Assembly (NCBI GenBank): GCA_045810625.1
Contig: JBJMVQ010000071.1
Location: 1-48,595 of the forward strand
Direction: 5' to 3'
DNA from: JACQFZ01 sp045810625
Lineage (GTDB): Bacteria; Pseudomonadota; Gammaproteobacteria; Acidiferrobacterales; Sulfurifustaceae
DNA length: 48,595 nt
This document shows positions 15,948 through 24,901 of the stretch, one piece after another. The notes below the pieces were generated by a model. It saw nothing but the letters and a program-made list of their open reading frames with translations. It made no database searches and had not been told where the DNA came from. Numbering within the stretch: position 1 is the stretch's first letter; every line of letters begins with the position of its first letter. Made by a program: the position numbers and the translations under genes.

Positions 15948-16703
15948 ATGGCCGCCGAATACATACTCGAAACCCAAAATCTAACAAAAGAGTTCAAAGG
16001 GTTCGTTGCCGTGAATGACGTGAGCCTGCGCGTGCAGCGCGGCCACATTCACGCATTGATCGGGCCGAACGGCGCCGGCAAGACGACCTTCTTTAATCTG
16101 CTCACCAAGTTCCTGACGCCGACGCGCGGAACGATCCGTTACAATGGGCACGAGATCACCTCCGCGCGTCCGGCCCACATCGCCCGCCGCGGCATGGTGC
16201 GCTCGTTTCAGATTTCCGCGGTGTTTCCGCATCTCACGGTGATCGAGAACGTGCGCATCGCGTTGCAGCGCCGCCGCGGACACTCCTTCGATTTCTGGCG
16301 CTCGGAGAAAGTGCTCGCCGAGCTGAACGAGCAGGCGCGCGATCTGCTCGACGCCGTCGGGCTCTCGGCATATGCCGAAACCGTGGCGGTCGAGCTGCCC
16401 TACGGGCGCAAGCGTGCGCTCGAAATTGCGACGACGCTCGCGCTCGACCCCGAGCTGATGCTGCTCGACGAGCCGACCGCGGGTATGACGCACGAAGACG
16501 TATCGCGTATCTCGGCGCTGATCAAGCGCGTGGCCGCAAACCGCACGGTGCTGATGGTGGAGCACAACCTGAGCGTGGTCGCGGACCTGTCCGACCGTAT
16601 TACCGTCCTCGCGCGCGGCGAGATCATCGCCGATGGCGACTACGAAGGCGTTTCGCGCGATCCGCAAGTCATTCAAGCGTATCTCGGAACCGAACATGCT
16701 TAA
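15948..16703 (+). CDS. ABC transporter ATPase, LivG-like (second set)
   Basis: A 251-residue ATPase with Walker A GPNGAGKT (from residue 40), signature LPYGRKRALEIATTLA and Walker B LMLLDEPTAGMT. The signature LPYGRK is a usual LivG variant. It overlaps the next gene by 8 nt. It is clearly paralogous to, but diverged from, the LivG-like protein at 11819 and begins the second five-gene transporter. Confidence 0.94.
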   Translation: MAAEYILETQNLTKEFKGFVAVNDVSLRVQRGHIHALIGPNGAGKTTFFNLLTKFLTPTRGTIRYNGHEITSARPAHIARRGMVRSFQISAVFPHLTVIENVRIALQRRRGHSFDFWRSEKVLAELNEQARDLLDAVGLSAYAETVAVELPYGRKRALEIATTLALDPELMLLDEPTAGMTHEDVSRISALIKRVAANRTVLMVEHNLSVVADLSDRITVLARGEIIADGDYEGVSRDPQVIQAYLGTEHA

Positions 16704-17424
16704 TCCCGCAGCCGCCGCGAAGCCGCTGTTGTCGGTACGCAAGCTGAACGCCTGGTACGGCGAGTCGCATATCCTGCACGACACGAGCTTCGAGGTTTAT
16801 CCGGGCGAGGTCGTGACGCTGCTCGGTCGCAACGGCGTCGGCAAGACGACGACGCTCAAGTCGATCATGGGCATGGTGCCGCGCAGGGCCGGCTCGATTC
16901 ACTTCGATGGCCACGAGGCGATCGGGCTTGCCTCGAACCGGATTGCGCGCCTCGGCATCGCTTTTTGCCCGGAAGAGCGCGGTATCTTCGCAAGCTTGAG
17001 CGTGAAGGAAAATTTGATGCTGCCGCCGCGCGTCGCGAAGGAGGGCGGGCTCGCGGTGGAGCAGATCTTCGAGCTGTTCCCGAATTTGCGCGAGCGGTTG
17101 GCGAGCCAGGGCACGAAGCTTTCCGGCGGTGAACAGCAAATGCTGGCGATCGGTCGCATCCTCCGTACCGGCGCACGTCTGCTGCTGCTAGACGAGCCGA
17201 CCGAAGGGCTCGCCCCCGTGATCGTGCAGCAGATCGGCGAGACGATCGCACGCCTGAAGCGCCAAGGGTTTACGATTCTGCTGATCGAGCAGAATTTCCG
17301 CTTCGCGGCGAAAGTCGCGGATCGCCATTACGTCATGGAGAACGGCGGACAGATCGTCGACATGATTCCGAATACGCAGCTCAGCTCGAATCTGGACAAG
17401 CTGCACGATTACCTCGGGGTGTAA
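16696..17424 (+). CDS. ABC transporter ATPase, LivF-like (second set)
   Basis: A 242-residue ATPase with Walker A GRNGVGKT (residues 44-51), signature LSGGEQQMLAIGR and Walker B LLLLDEPTEGLAP. The ATG at 16696 lies within the end of the LivG-like gene and has GGAA 6 nt upstream; an earlier in-frame ATG at 16633 would give an unlikely 21-residue extension. It partners the preceding ATPase. The next gene, a binding protein, follows after 31 nt. Confidence 0.93.
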   Translation: MLNPAAAAKPLLSVRKLNAWYGESHILHDTSFEVYPGEVVTLLGRNGVGKTTTLKSIMGMVPRRAGSIHFDGHEAIGLASNRIARLGIAFCPEERGIFASLSVKENLMLPPRVAKEGGLAVEQIFELFPNLRERLASQGTKLSGGEQQMLAIGRILRTGARLLLLDEPTEGLAPVIVQQIGETIARLKRQGFTILLIEQNFRFAAKVADRHYVMENGGQIVDMIPNTQLSSNLDKLHDYLGV

Positions 17425-17455
17425 CCATGATGTTCTCTCACACAGGAGATGACCG

Positions 17456-18664
17456 ATGTTGAAACGAGCCTTACTAGTCGTGGCTTCGATGGCGTTCGTC
17501 GCCGGCACCGCACAAGCGGAGCTGACCGATGGCGTGGTCAAGATCGGAGTGCTCAACGACCAGTCCGGGCTGTACGCGGACCTGGGCGGACAGGGATCGG
17601 TCGTGGCGGCGCGCATGGCGGTGGAGGATTTCGGCAGGGCCAAGAAAGGACTCAAGGTCGAGATTATAACGGCGGATCACCAGAACAAGCCCGACGTCGG
17701 GTCGAACATCGCACGCCAGTGGATCGACGTCGACAAGGTGGACGCGATCGTCGACGTGCCGAACTCCGGCGTCGCCCTCGCCGTGAATCAGGTCGTGCGC
17801 GAGAAGAACAAGGTATTCATCCCTTCCGGTCCGGCGACGTCGGATCTGACCGGCAAGGCGTGCTCGCCGAACACGGTGCACTGGACGTATGACACTTGGA
17901 TGCTCGCGAACGGCACCGGCAGCGCGATCGTAAAAACCGGTGGCGATACGTGGTTCTTCCTGACTTCCGACTACGCGTTCGGTCATGCGCTCGAGCGTGA
18001 CACCGAAGCGGTGGTGCTCAAGAACGGCGGCAAGGTGCTCGGCAAAGTGCGGCATCCGCTGAACACGCAGGACTTTTCTTCGTTCCTGCTGCAGGCGCAG
18101 GCGTCTAAGGCCAAGATCATCGGCCTCGCGAACGCCGGCAGCGATACGATCAACACGATCAAGCAGGCCGCCGAGTTCGGCATCGTGAAGGGCGGTCAGA
18201 GCCTCGCCGGTCTGCTCGTGTTCCTCTCCGATGTTCACTCGCTTGGCCTCTCGAACGCGCAGGGGCTGATTCTCACCGCCACGTTCTATTGGGACTCGAA
18301 CGACCAGACCCGCGCGTTCGCGAAGCGGTTCGCGGCCGCCGCGAACGGCCGCTACCCGACCATGGTGCACGCGGGCGTGTACGCGGGTGTGCTGCATTAC
18401 CTGAAGGCAGTCGCGGCGCTCAAGAGCGACGCGGACGGTGCGAAGGTCGTGGCTGAGATGAAGAAGCTGCCGACCGACGATCCGCTGTTCGGCAAGGGCA
18501 CCATTCGCCAGGACGGGCGCAAGATTCACCCGGCGTATCTCTTCGAGGTGAAGAAGCCGAGCGAATCGAAGGGCCCGTACGACTACTACAAGCTGCGCGC
18601 GACGATTCCCGCCGAGCAGGCGTTCCGGCCGCTGAAGGAAGGCGGCTGCGAGCTCGTCAAGTGA
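17456..18664 (+). CDS. ABC transporter substrate-binding protein (HAAT type, second set)
   Basis: A 402-residue periplasmic receptor of the Peripla_BP_6 family. The signal peptide (residues 1-21) ends AQA before ELTDGVVKIGVLNDQSGLYAD. AGGAG is 8 nt upstream of the ATG. Conserved lobes include VPNSGVALAVNQVVREKNKVF and HPLNTQDFSSFLLQAQASKAK. It differs strongly from the first binding protein, so the two transporters probably have different ligands. A family C hairpin lies between this gene and the permease genes. Confidence 0.93.
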   Translation: MLKRALLVVASMAFVAGTAQAELTDGVVKIGVLNDQSGLYADLGGQGSVVAARMAVEDFGRAKKGLKVEIITADHQNKPDVGSNIARQWIDVDKVDAIVDVPNSGVALAVNQVVREKNKVFIPSGPATSDLTGKACSPNTVHWTYDTWMLANGTGSAIVKTGGDTWFFLTSDYAFGHALERDTEAVVLKNGGKVLGKVRHPLNTQDFSSFLLQAQASKAKIIGLANAGSDTINTIKQAAEFGIVKGGQSLAGLLVFLSDVHSLGLSNAQGLILTATFYWDSNDQTRAFAKRFAAAANGRYPTMVHAGVYAGVLHYLKAVAALKSDADGAKVVAEMKKLPTDDPLFGKGTIRQDGRKIHPAYLFEVKKPSESKGPYDYYKLRATIPAEQAFRPLKEGGCELVK

Positions 18665-18689
18665 CATCGAGCCGTTAAACTGACCGACT

Positions 18690-18742
18690 CCACCCCCTCC
18701 CGTTCCCTCCCCCGTAAGCGGGGGAGGGTTAGGGTGGGGGCG
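18690..18742. repeat. Family C GC-rich hairpin
   Basis: CCCTCCCCCG (18705-18714) and CGGGGGAGGG (18719-18728) form a perfect 10-bp stem with TAAG as loop; flanking CCACCCC and GGGTGGGGG extend it imperfectly. The same architecture, with a CAAG or TTTA loop, recurs at 48212, 48286 and 48435. There is no T-run, so it is more likely a repeat or a message-stabilising hairpin than a terminator. Confidence 0.7.
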
Positions 18743-18759
18743 CCGGAAACTGCAGAACA

Positions 18760-19644
18760 ATGGAAACGATCTTCGGGGTGCCGGTCCAGGCGCTGTTCGG
18801 ACAGCTCCTGATCGGCCTGATCAACGGCGCGTTCTACGCGTTGCTGTCGCTCGGGCTCGCCGTTATTTTCGGGCTTCTCAACATCATCAACTTTACGCAT
18901 GGCGCGCAGTACATGCTCGGCGCGTTCACCGCGTATTTCTTGCTCACCAAACTCGGTATCGGTTATTGGTGGGCGCTCTTGATCGCGCCGATCGCCGTGG
19001 GAATCACCGGCATCATCATCGAGCGCCTCATGCTGTCGCGGCTGTATCAGCTCGATCACCTGTACGGCCTGCTGCTGACTTTCGGTCTCGCGCTCGTCAT
19101 TCAAGGCGTGTTCACGCACGAGTATGGCACGTCGGGTATTCCTTACCCGATCCCGGACGAGCTCGCCGGCGGGCGCAATCTCGGGTTCATGTTCCTGCCG
19201 AATTACCGCGGATGGGTGGTGGCGTCGTCGCTCGTCATCTGCCTCGGTACTTGGTTCATCATCGAGAAGACGAAGCTCGGCTCCTACCTGCGCGCGGCGA
19301 CGGAGAATGCCGCGCTCACGCAGGCGTTCGGCATCCACGTGCCGCGCATGGTGACCCTGACGTACGGTTTCGGGGTGGCGCTCGCGGCATTTGCGGGCGT
19401 GATGGCCGCGCCGATCTATCAGGTGAACCCCCTCATGGGAGCGAATCTCATCATCGTGGTGTTCGCGGTTGTCGTTATCGGCGGAATGGGATCGATCATG
19501 GGATCGATCGTCACGGGCTTCGGCTTGGGAATCATCGAAGGGCTTACCAAAGTCTTTTACCCGGAAGCCTCGAATACCGTGATCTTCGTGATCATGGCGA
19601 TCGTTCTGCTGTTGCGGCCCGCGGGCCTGTTCGGGAGCCGCTGA
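18760..19644 (+). CDS. Branched-chain amino acid-type ABC permease, LivH-like (second set)
   Basis: A 294-residue inner-membrane permease with about eight hydrophobic segments. It has QLLIGLINGAFYALLSLGLAVIFGLLNIINFTHGA at the N-terminus and VVVIGGMGSIMGSIVTGFGLG near the end, both LivH hallmarks. Only one nucleotide separates its stop from the LivM-like start. It forms the membrane channel of the second transporter with the next gene. Confidence 0.94.
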   Translation: METIFGVPVQALFGQLLIGLINGAFYALLSLGLAVIFGLLNIINFTHGAQYMLGAFTAYFLLTKLGIGYWWALLIAPIAVGITGIIIERLMLSRLYQLDHLYGLLLTFGLALVIQGVFTHEYGTSGIPYPIPDELAGGRNLGFMFLPNYRGWVVASSLVICLGTWFIIEKTKLGSYLRAATENAALTQAFGIHVPRMVTLTYGFGVALAAFAGVMAAPIYQVNPLMGANLIIVVFAVVVIGGMGSIMGSIVTGFGLGIIEGLTKVFYPEASNTVIFVIMAIVLLLRPAGLFGSR

Positions 19645-19645
19645 C

Positions 19646-20623
19646 ATGGCGAGCACCGCGACCGATTCGACAACTCTGACCGCGCCGGTCACGGCTGCGA
19701 GCCTCAAATCGCAGCGCATCGCGTTCGCGATCATGCTCGCGTTCTTTCTGATCGCGCCGTTTTTCGTTTATCCGGTCCTGCTGATGAAGGTGATGTGCTT
19801 CGCGCTGTTCGCATGCGCCTTCAATCTGCTGATCGGTTACGGCGGTTTGCTCTCCTTCGGGCACGCGATGTTCTTCGGAGCCGCGAGCTACCTGTGCGCG
19901 CACGCCGCGAAGGTGTGGGGCGTAACGCCGGAGATTGCGATCCTGCTCGGCACCGGCACCGCCGCGCTCATCGGCGTCGTCGCGGGTTTGCTCGCAATCC
20001 GGCGGCAGGGCATTTACTTCGCGATGATTACGCTCGCGCTCGCGCAGATGGTCTTCTTCTTCTGCTTGCAGGCGCCGTTCACCGGCGGCGAGGACGGCAT
20101 CCAGGCGGTGCCGCGCGGAGACCTGTTCGGCCTGATCGATCTCCAAAACGTCACCGCGATGTACAGCGTCGTGCTCGTCGTGTTCGTCGCGGGCTTTCTG
20201 CTGATTTATCGCGTCATCCATTCGCCCTTCGGCAACGTCTTGAAGGCGATCCGCGAGCACGAGCCGCGCGCGATTTCGCTCGGTTACGACACCGATCGCT
20301 ACAAAGTGATCGCGTTCGTATTGTCGGCGACGCTCGCCGGTCTCGCGGGTGCGACGAAAGCGATCGTGTTCCAGCTCGCCTCGCTTACGGACGTGCACTG
20401 GACGATGTCGGGCGAGGTGATTCTCATGACGCTGCTTGGCGGCCTCGGCACCGTATTCGGCCCCGTCGTCGGAGCCTTCATCATCGTCGCCATCGAGAAC
20501 TATCTGGCGCAGCTCGGCGCGTGGGTGACGGTTGCGCAAGGCGCGATTTTCGTCGTCTGCGTACTGGCCTTCCGCCGCGGCGTCATCGGCGAGCTGGGGC
20601 GCTTCCTCAAGAAGTCGCTTTGA
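19646..20623 (+). CDS. Branched-chain amino acid-type ABC permease, LivM-like (second set)
   Basis: A 325-residue permease with LLIGYGGLLSFGHAMFFGAASY, FTGGEDGIQAVPRG, HSPFGNVLKAIREHEPRAISLGYDT and LLGGLGTVFGPVVGAFI, all typical of LivM. Nine or so hydrophobic segments are visible. GGGAG lies 9 nt upstream of the ATG. It is the last gene of the plus-strand transport block and is followed by a family A repeat facing the minus-strand SDR genes. Confidence 0.94.
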   Translation: MASTATDSTTLTAPVTAASLKSQRIAFAIMLAFFLIAPFFVYPVLLMKVMCFALFACAFNLLIGYGGLLSFGHAMFFGAASYLCAHAAKVWGVTPEIAILLGTGTAALIGVVAGLLAIRRQGIYFAMITLALAQMVFFFCLQAPFTGGEDGIQAVPRGDLFGLIDLQNVTAMYSVVLVVFVAGFLLIYRVIHSPFGNVLKAIREHEPRAISLGYDTDRYKVIAFVLSATLAGLAGATKAIVFQLASLTDVHWTMSGEVILMTLLGGLGTVFGPVVGAFIIVAIENYLAQLGAWVTVAQGAIFVVCVLAFRRGVIGELGRFLKKSL

Positions 20624-20685
20624 TCGCACGGCACTCCGCTGCATGTAGTCACCGCAACGAAGTCGCGCTAAGGGAGCCTCGAACT

Positions 20686-20795
20686 AACCGCGAAGGACGC
20701 AAGAGACGCGAAGGGAAAGATTTAACAGCTTTGCATTAGACCTTTCCTTGAATCTCTGCGTCCTCCGCGTCCTCTGCGGTGAAAACTATATTTTA
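20686..20795. repeat. Family A repeat between convergent genes
   Basis: The left arm is AACCGCGAAGGACGCAAG and the right arm TCTCTGCGTCCTCCGCGTCC then CTCTGCGGTGAAAACTATATTTT. The two arms are inverted relative to each other with an AT-rich centre. Its place between the LivM-like gene and the SDR stop would suit a bidirectional terminator, but no classic T-run follows. Confidence 0.7.
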
Positions 20796-20841
20796 CCGCT
20801 GCTTAAGATCGGATCGGCCCAAGGGCGTCCGGCGAACCGGC

Positions 20842-21600
20842 TCACCCGTGACTGGACAAGCCGCCGTCGACGGTAATCGCGGCGCCGGTCACGAAGTTCG
20901 ACGCGGGGCTCGCGAGAAAAACAGCGACGCCGGCAAGATCCTCGACCTGGCCCGCGCGCTTCGCCGGCGTCCGGGTCTTCACGACGTAGTCGAGCAGGCC
21001 CGGGATGCTCCGCGCATATTGGGTCATGTCGGTTTCGATCCAGCCGGGCAGCACGGCGTTCGCTTGGATGTTGTCCGCGGCCCAGCAGCACGCGATCGCG
21101 CGCGTGAGCTGGATGATCGCTGCCTTGCTCGCGCTATAAGCGGCGGACACCGGCAGCGCGTACAACGCAAGCACCGAGCTGAGATTGATGATCTTCCCGC
21201 CACCGCCTTTTTTCATCATCGGGTAGGCCGCTTTTGAGCAAATGAATGCGCCGGTGGCGTTGGTCTCCATTGTCTTTCGCCAATCGGACAAACTCAGCGC
21301 ATCGACCGTGCCCTGCACCGCGACGCCGGCGTTGTTGACGAGTATGTCGAGACGGCCAAACTTCTCGGCCGTTGTCGCGACCATCGCGTCGACGGATTTT
21401 TCGTCGGTGACGTCCGTCGTCACGGCGATCGCGCTCGCTCCAAGCTGCGCCAGCTCGTCGACCGCCGCTTGCGATTTCTTCGCGTTACGTGCGGCGATCA
21501 CGATGGTGGCGCCGGCCGATGCCAAGGCTCGTGCGATCCCCAGACCGATTCCGCCGTTACCCCCCGTCACGACCGCCACTTTCCCGGTTAGCTCGAACAT
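20842..21600 (-). CDS. SDR family oxidoreductase (copy 1 of a tandem pair)
   Basis: A 252-residue classical short-chain dehydrogenase. The nucleotide site is TGGNGGIG (residues 12-19); NNAG is at 89-92; the catalytic set is Ser142, Tyr155 and Lys159 (YSASK). AGGAG lies 8 nt upstream of the ATG. It is closely similar along its length to the SDR at 21786-22541 and is its tandem paralogue. The pair follows aacS and bdhA on the same strand, so oxidation of a hydroxyacid or hydroxyacyl compound is plausible. Substrate and cofactor preference are not determined by what can be seen. Confidence 0.9.
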   Translation of the reverse strand: MFELTGKVAVVTGGNGGIGLGIARALASAGATIVIAARNAKKSQAAVDELAQLGASAIAVTTDVTDEKSVDAMVATTAEKFGRLDILVNNAGVAVQGTVDALSLSDWRKTMETNATGAFICSKAAYPMMKKGGGGKIINLSSVLALYALPVSAAYSASKAAIIQLTRAIACCWAADNIQANAVLPGWIETDMTQYARSIPGLLDYVVKTRTPAKRAGQVEDLAGVAVFLASPASNFVTGAAITVDGGLSSHG

Positions 21601-21785
21601 TGACTGTGCTCCTGATTTTTTAAATTAAATTCCCGCTTGCAGTGTCTGCGCTGCTGCGGAATGGCGACGCACGCACGCTTTGACTTGCGTCACCCGTCGA
21701 GTGCACTGATAAGTTTTTGGAAGGAGAAGTGATTGCACCGGCCGCACGAGGTCGGCCGGTGCGATTTCGAATCGCTCTCGATGAA

Positions 21786-22541
21786 TCAGGCTTGTGCGGA
21801 CAATCCGCCGTCGACCGGGATAGCCGCGCCCGTGACGAAATTCGACGCGGCGCTCGCGAGAAACACGGCGACACCGGCGAGATCGTCCGGCTGCCCGACG
21901 CGCTTCATCGGCGTGCGTACCAGCACGTAATCCGTCAAACCCGGTACGCCGCGGGCGGCGCGCGTCATGTCGGTATCGACCCACCCCGGCAACACCGCGT
22001 TCACCTGAATGTTGTCCGGCGCCCAGGCGCACGCCGTGGAGCGGGTGAGCTGGACGATCGCGCCTTTGCTGGTGCAATAAGCGGGATTGAACGACAGGGC
22101 AACGTTCGACAAGAAGGAGCCGATGTTGATCACCTTTCCGCCGCCGGCCTTCTTCATTACCGGGTAGGCCGCTTTGGAACAAAGAAACGCGCCGGTGACG
22201 TTCGTGTCCAACACCTTTTGCCAGTCCGCGGCGCTCAAATCGTGGGTCGCGCCGCGCAGCGTGATGCCGGCGTTGTTGATGAGAATATCGAGTCGTCCGT
22301 AACGTTTAACGGTCTCGTCGACCATCGTTTGCACCGACTTCGCGTCGGCCACGTCCGTCGTCACCGCCAACGCGGCTGCGCCGCTTTTTTGCAGCTCGTT
22401 GACAGCGGCTTGCGATTTTTCGGCGTTACGCGCCGCCACCACGATCTTCGCACCCGCCGAGGCGAGGCCGCGTGCCATCGCGAGCCCGATCCCGCCATTC
22501 CCTCCCGTCACTACCGCCACTTTTCCACTCAGGTCGAACAT
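21786..22541 (-). CDS. SDR family oxidoreductase (copy 2 of a tandem pair)
   Basis: A 251-residue classical SDR with TGGNGGIG (12-19), Ser142, Tyr155 and Lys159 (YCTSK) and the C-terminal NFVTGAAIPVDGGLSAQ. AAGGGAG precedes the ATG at 22541; the frame is open upstream, but that part shows no SDR homology. The active-site neighbourhood differs from copy 1: FLSNVALSFNPAY here against VLALYALPVSAAY there. This hints at different substrates after duplication. A 185-nt gap separates it from copy 1. Confidence 0.9.
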   Translation of the reverse strand: MFDLSGKVAVVTGGNGGIGLAMARGLASAGAKIVVAARNAEKSQAAVNELQKSGAAALAVTTDVADAKSVQTMVDETVKRYGRLDILINNAGITLRGATHDLSAADWQKVLDTNVTGAFLCSKAAYPVMKKAGGGKVINIGSFLSNVALSFNPAYCTSKGAIVQLTRSTACAWAPDNIQVNAVLPGWVDTDMTRAARGVPGLTDYVLVRTPMKRVGQPDDLAGVAVFLASAASNFVTGAAIPVDGGLSAQA

Positions 22542-22819
22542 GACAGCTCCCTTATGAGTTAGATTCCCGCGGCTACTGTATAAGCACTCGCGATTGCGGC
22601 ACAAGCGCAGCGTGCCTCCTAAGCGCACGGCGCTCTCGCTTCAGACGGTCGGGGCGCGGCCGCCGCTCATCATCGGTGCATTCTCTGATCCATTTGAACT
22701 AGGTTCGTGAGCGGAAAGTTCGCGGCCGCGCCGGCATCGCCCTGAGTGAGATCGCGGACACGAGGATCGAGCAGTTCGTAGCCGTGCGCACACCCGACCT
22801 CGTAATTCGGGGCGAGCAG

Positions 22820-24793
22820 CTACGTACGGAGTTCGGGTAGCTCGCGAAATTGTGCGAGCGCCTCGGGATTCGCGAGCGCCTCGAGGTTTTTTACGGGCTC
22901 GCCGTGCACGACGTTGCGAACGGCCAGCTCCACGATCTTGCCGCTCTTCGTGCGCGGGATGTCGCTCACCTGCACGATCTTCGCAGGCACGTGGCGCGGC
23001 GTCGTGTTTTCGCGGATGGTGCGCTTGATCTTGTCGATCAACGACTCATCGAGCCTCAGTCCCTCGCGCAGGCGCACGAACAAGACGACGCGGACATCGC
23101 CGGTACTACCGGGTGGCCAGTTCTGCCCGATGACGAGCGATTCCATGACTTCGGGAAGTTTCTCGACCTGCCGGTAAATCTCGGCCGTGCCGATGCGCAC
23201 GCCGCCCGGGTTGAGCACCGCGTCGGAGCGACCGTAGATGATGAAGCCGTTGTGCTCCGTGAGCTCGACATAGTCGCCGTGGCACCAGATGTTCGGAAAC
23301 TTCTCGAAGTACGCCTGCCGATACTTGGTGTCGTCCGGATCGTTCCAGAAGCCGAGCGGCATCGTCGGGAACGGACGCGTGCAGACCAGCTCGCCCTTCT
23401 GTCCGCGCACCGGTCTTCCGTTGTCGTCGTACACCTCGACCTTCATCCCGAGGCCGGCACACTGGATCTCGCCGCGCCACACCGGTAGCAGCGGATTGCC
23501 GAGCACGAAGCAGGCGATGATGTCGGTGCCGCCGGAGATGGACGAAAGGCAGACGTCGCGCTTGATGCTCCGGTAGACATAGTCGAATCCCTCCGGCAGG
23601 AGCGGGCTGCCGGTCGAGAGGATCGCGCGCAGCTTCTCGAGCTTGTGCGTCTTGATCGGTTCGAGACCTTCTTTGGCGATCGCGTCGATGAATTTCGGGG
23701 ACGTGCCGAAGTGAGTCATGTCTTCGGCGTCGGCGTAATCGAATAGGATCGCGCCGCCGCGGCTTTCGAGGAACGGCGAGCCGTCGTAGAGCAGCAGCGT
23801 CGCGCCGGCGGCGAGGCCGGAGACGAGCCAATTCCACATCATCCAGCCGCACGTGCTGAAGTAGAACAACCGATCGCCGGGTTTGATATCCGAGTGCAGC
23901 CGTTGCTCCTTCGCGTGCTGCAACAGCACGCCGCCGGCACGGTGCACGATGCACTTCGGCACGCCGGTCGTGCCGGACGAATACAGGATGCAGAGCGGGT
24001 GGTCGAACGGCAGTTGCTCGAAACGGATCGACGTCGCTCCGGCGTGCGGCGCCACGAAATCTGCGAGCCGCTGCGCGTCGCGGATGCCGGCAAGATCGGG
24101 TTGAGTCTGGATGTAAGGAACAATAACCGTGCGCCGCACGGTCGGCAGGCGCGTGACGATCTCGCGTATCTTGCCGAGGCAATCGATCACCTTGCCGCGA
24201 TAGTAGTAGCCGTCGACGGCGATAAAGACTGTCGGCTCGATTTGACCGAAGCGATCGACGACGCCTTGCACGCCGAAGTCGGGCGATGCAGACGAGAAAA
24301 TTGCGCCGATGCTCGCGGTGGCGAGCAGCGCGATGATCGCTTCCGGCATGTTCGGCAGGTAGGCGGCGACGCGATCGCCCGGCTGTACGCCAGCCGCGCG
24401 TAGCGCGGCCGCGAGCCGCGCAACCGCGTGATACAGCTCGTCGCGCGAGAGCCGGCGCTTGACCTTGTCCTCGCCCCAGAAGACGAGCGCATCCTCCGCG
24501 CCGCGGAAGCGGAGCAGATTTTCCGCGAAGTTCAGCCGTGCCTCCGGAAACCAGCGCGCGCCCGGCATGCGATCGCCGTCGACGAGGACCTGCTTTCCGC
24601 GCTCAGCGGCGATGATCTCGCAAAAATCCCACGCCGCGCTCCAGAACGCCTCAGGCTGCTCTACCGACCACCGGTGAAGCTCCCAAAAGTCACGGATGTT
24701 CCCGAAGCGTGCGTTGACTTGCGCCATAAACGCGGTGAGGTTCGCTCCGGCAACCCGCGCCGGAGACGGCCGCCACAACGGTTGATCGTTCAT
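22820..24793 (-). CDS. aacS: Acetoacetyl-CoA synthetase
   Basis: A 657-residue ANL-family ligase that activates acetoacetate to acetoacetyl-CoA in the cytosol. The P-loop YSSGTTGVPKC is at residues 271-281. Family-typical stretches include WFPEARLNFAENLL, FSSASPDFGVQGVVDRFGQIEP, LSSISGGTDIIACFVLGNP and the terminal IPRTKSGKIVELAV with the catalytic lysine. Length and these motifs separate it from acetyl-CoA synthetase. GGAGAG lies upstream of the ATG. It follows bdhA by 108 nt on the same strand, giving the pathway 3-hydroxybutyrate to acetoacetate to acetoacetyl-CoA. The 278-nt stretch before SDR copy 2 shows no convincing gene. Confidence 0.95.
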   Translation of the reverse strand: MNDQPLWRPSPARVAGANLTAFMAQVNARFGNIRDFWELHRWSVEQPEAFWSAAWDFCEIIAAERGKQVLVDGDRMPGARWFPEARLNFAENLLRFRGAEDALVFWGEDKVKRRLSRDELYHAVARLAAALRAAGVQPGDRVAAYLPNMPEAIIALLATASIGAIFSSASPDFGVQGVVDRFGQIEPTVFIAVDGYYYRGKVIDCLGKIREIVTRLPTVRRTVIVPYIQTQPDLAGIRDAQRLADFVAPHAGATSIRFEQLPFDHPLCILYSSGTTGVPKCIVHRAGGVLLQHAKEQRLHSDIKPGDRLFYFSTCGWMMWNWLVSGLAAGATLLLYDGSPFLESRGGAILFDYADAEDMTHFGTSPKFIDAIAKEGLEPIKTHKLEKLRAILSTGSPLLPEGFDYVYRSIKRDVCLSSISGGTDIIACFVLGNPLLPVWRGEIQCAGLGMKVEVYDDNGRPVRGQKGELVCTRPFPTMPLGFWNDPDDTKYRQAYFEKFPNIWCHGDYVELTEHNGFIIYGRSDAVLNPGGVRIGTAEIYRQVEKLPEVMESLVIGQNWPPGSTGDVRVVLFVRLREGLRLDESLIDKIKRTIRENTTPRHVPAKIVQVSDIPRTKSGKIVELAVRNVVHGEPVKNLEALANPEALAQFRELPELRT

Positions 24794-24901
24794 AGGAATG
24801 GTTCTCTCCTGTTGGCTGCTTCCCCGCGAAGCAGACAGAGCGTAAACGGGCGTGACATCGCGGATCGCCAGCGCCGCGGCGGCCGCCCGTTCGTTTTCAA
24901 A

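Noticed and set aside
18690..18742. Rho-independent terminator between binding protein and permease genes
   Set aside because: The stem is strong but no T-run follows on either strand, and the next genes belong to the same transporter.
17474..18760. 428-codon minus-strand frame opposite the second binding protein
   Set aside because: Antisense shadow. Its N-terminus comes from the family C repeat (PNPPPLTGEG), a peptide typical of mis-called repeat frames.
22542..22819. Small gene in the gap between SDR copy 2 and aacS
   Set aside because: One plus-strand frame of about 44 codons near 22690-22840 looks coding-like (RIEQFVAVRTPDLVIRGEQL) but has no start codon and overlaps the aacS end; support is insufficient.
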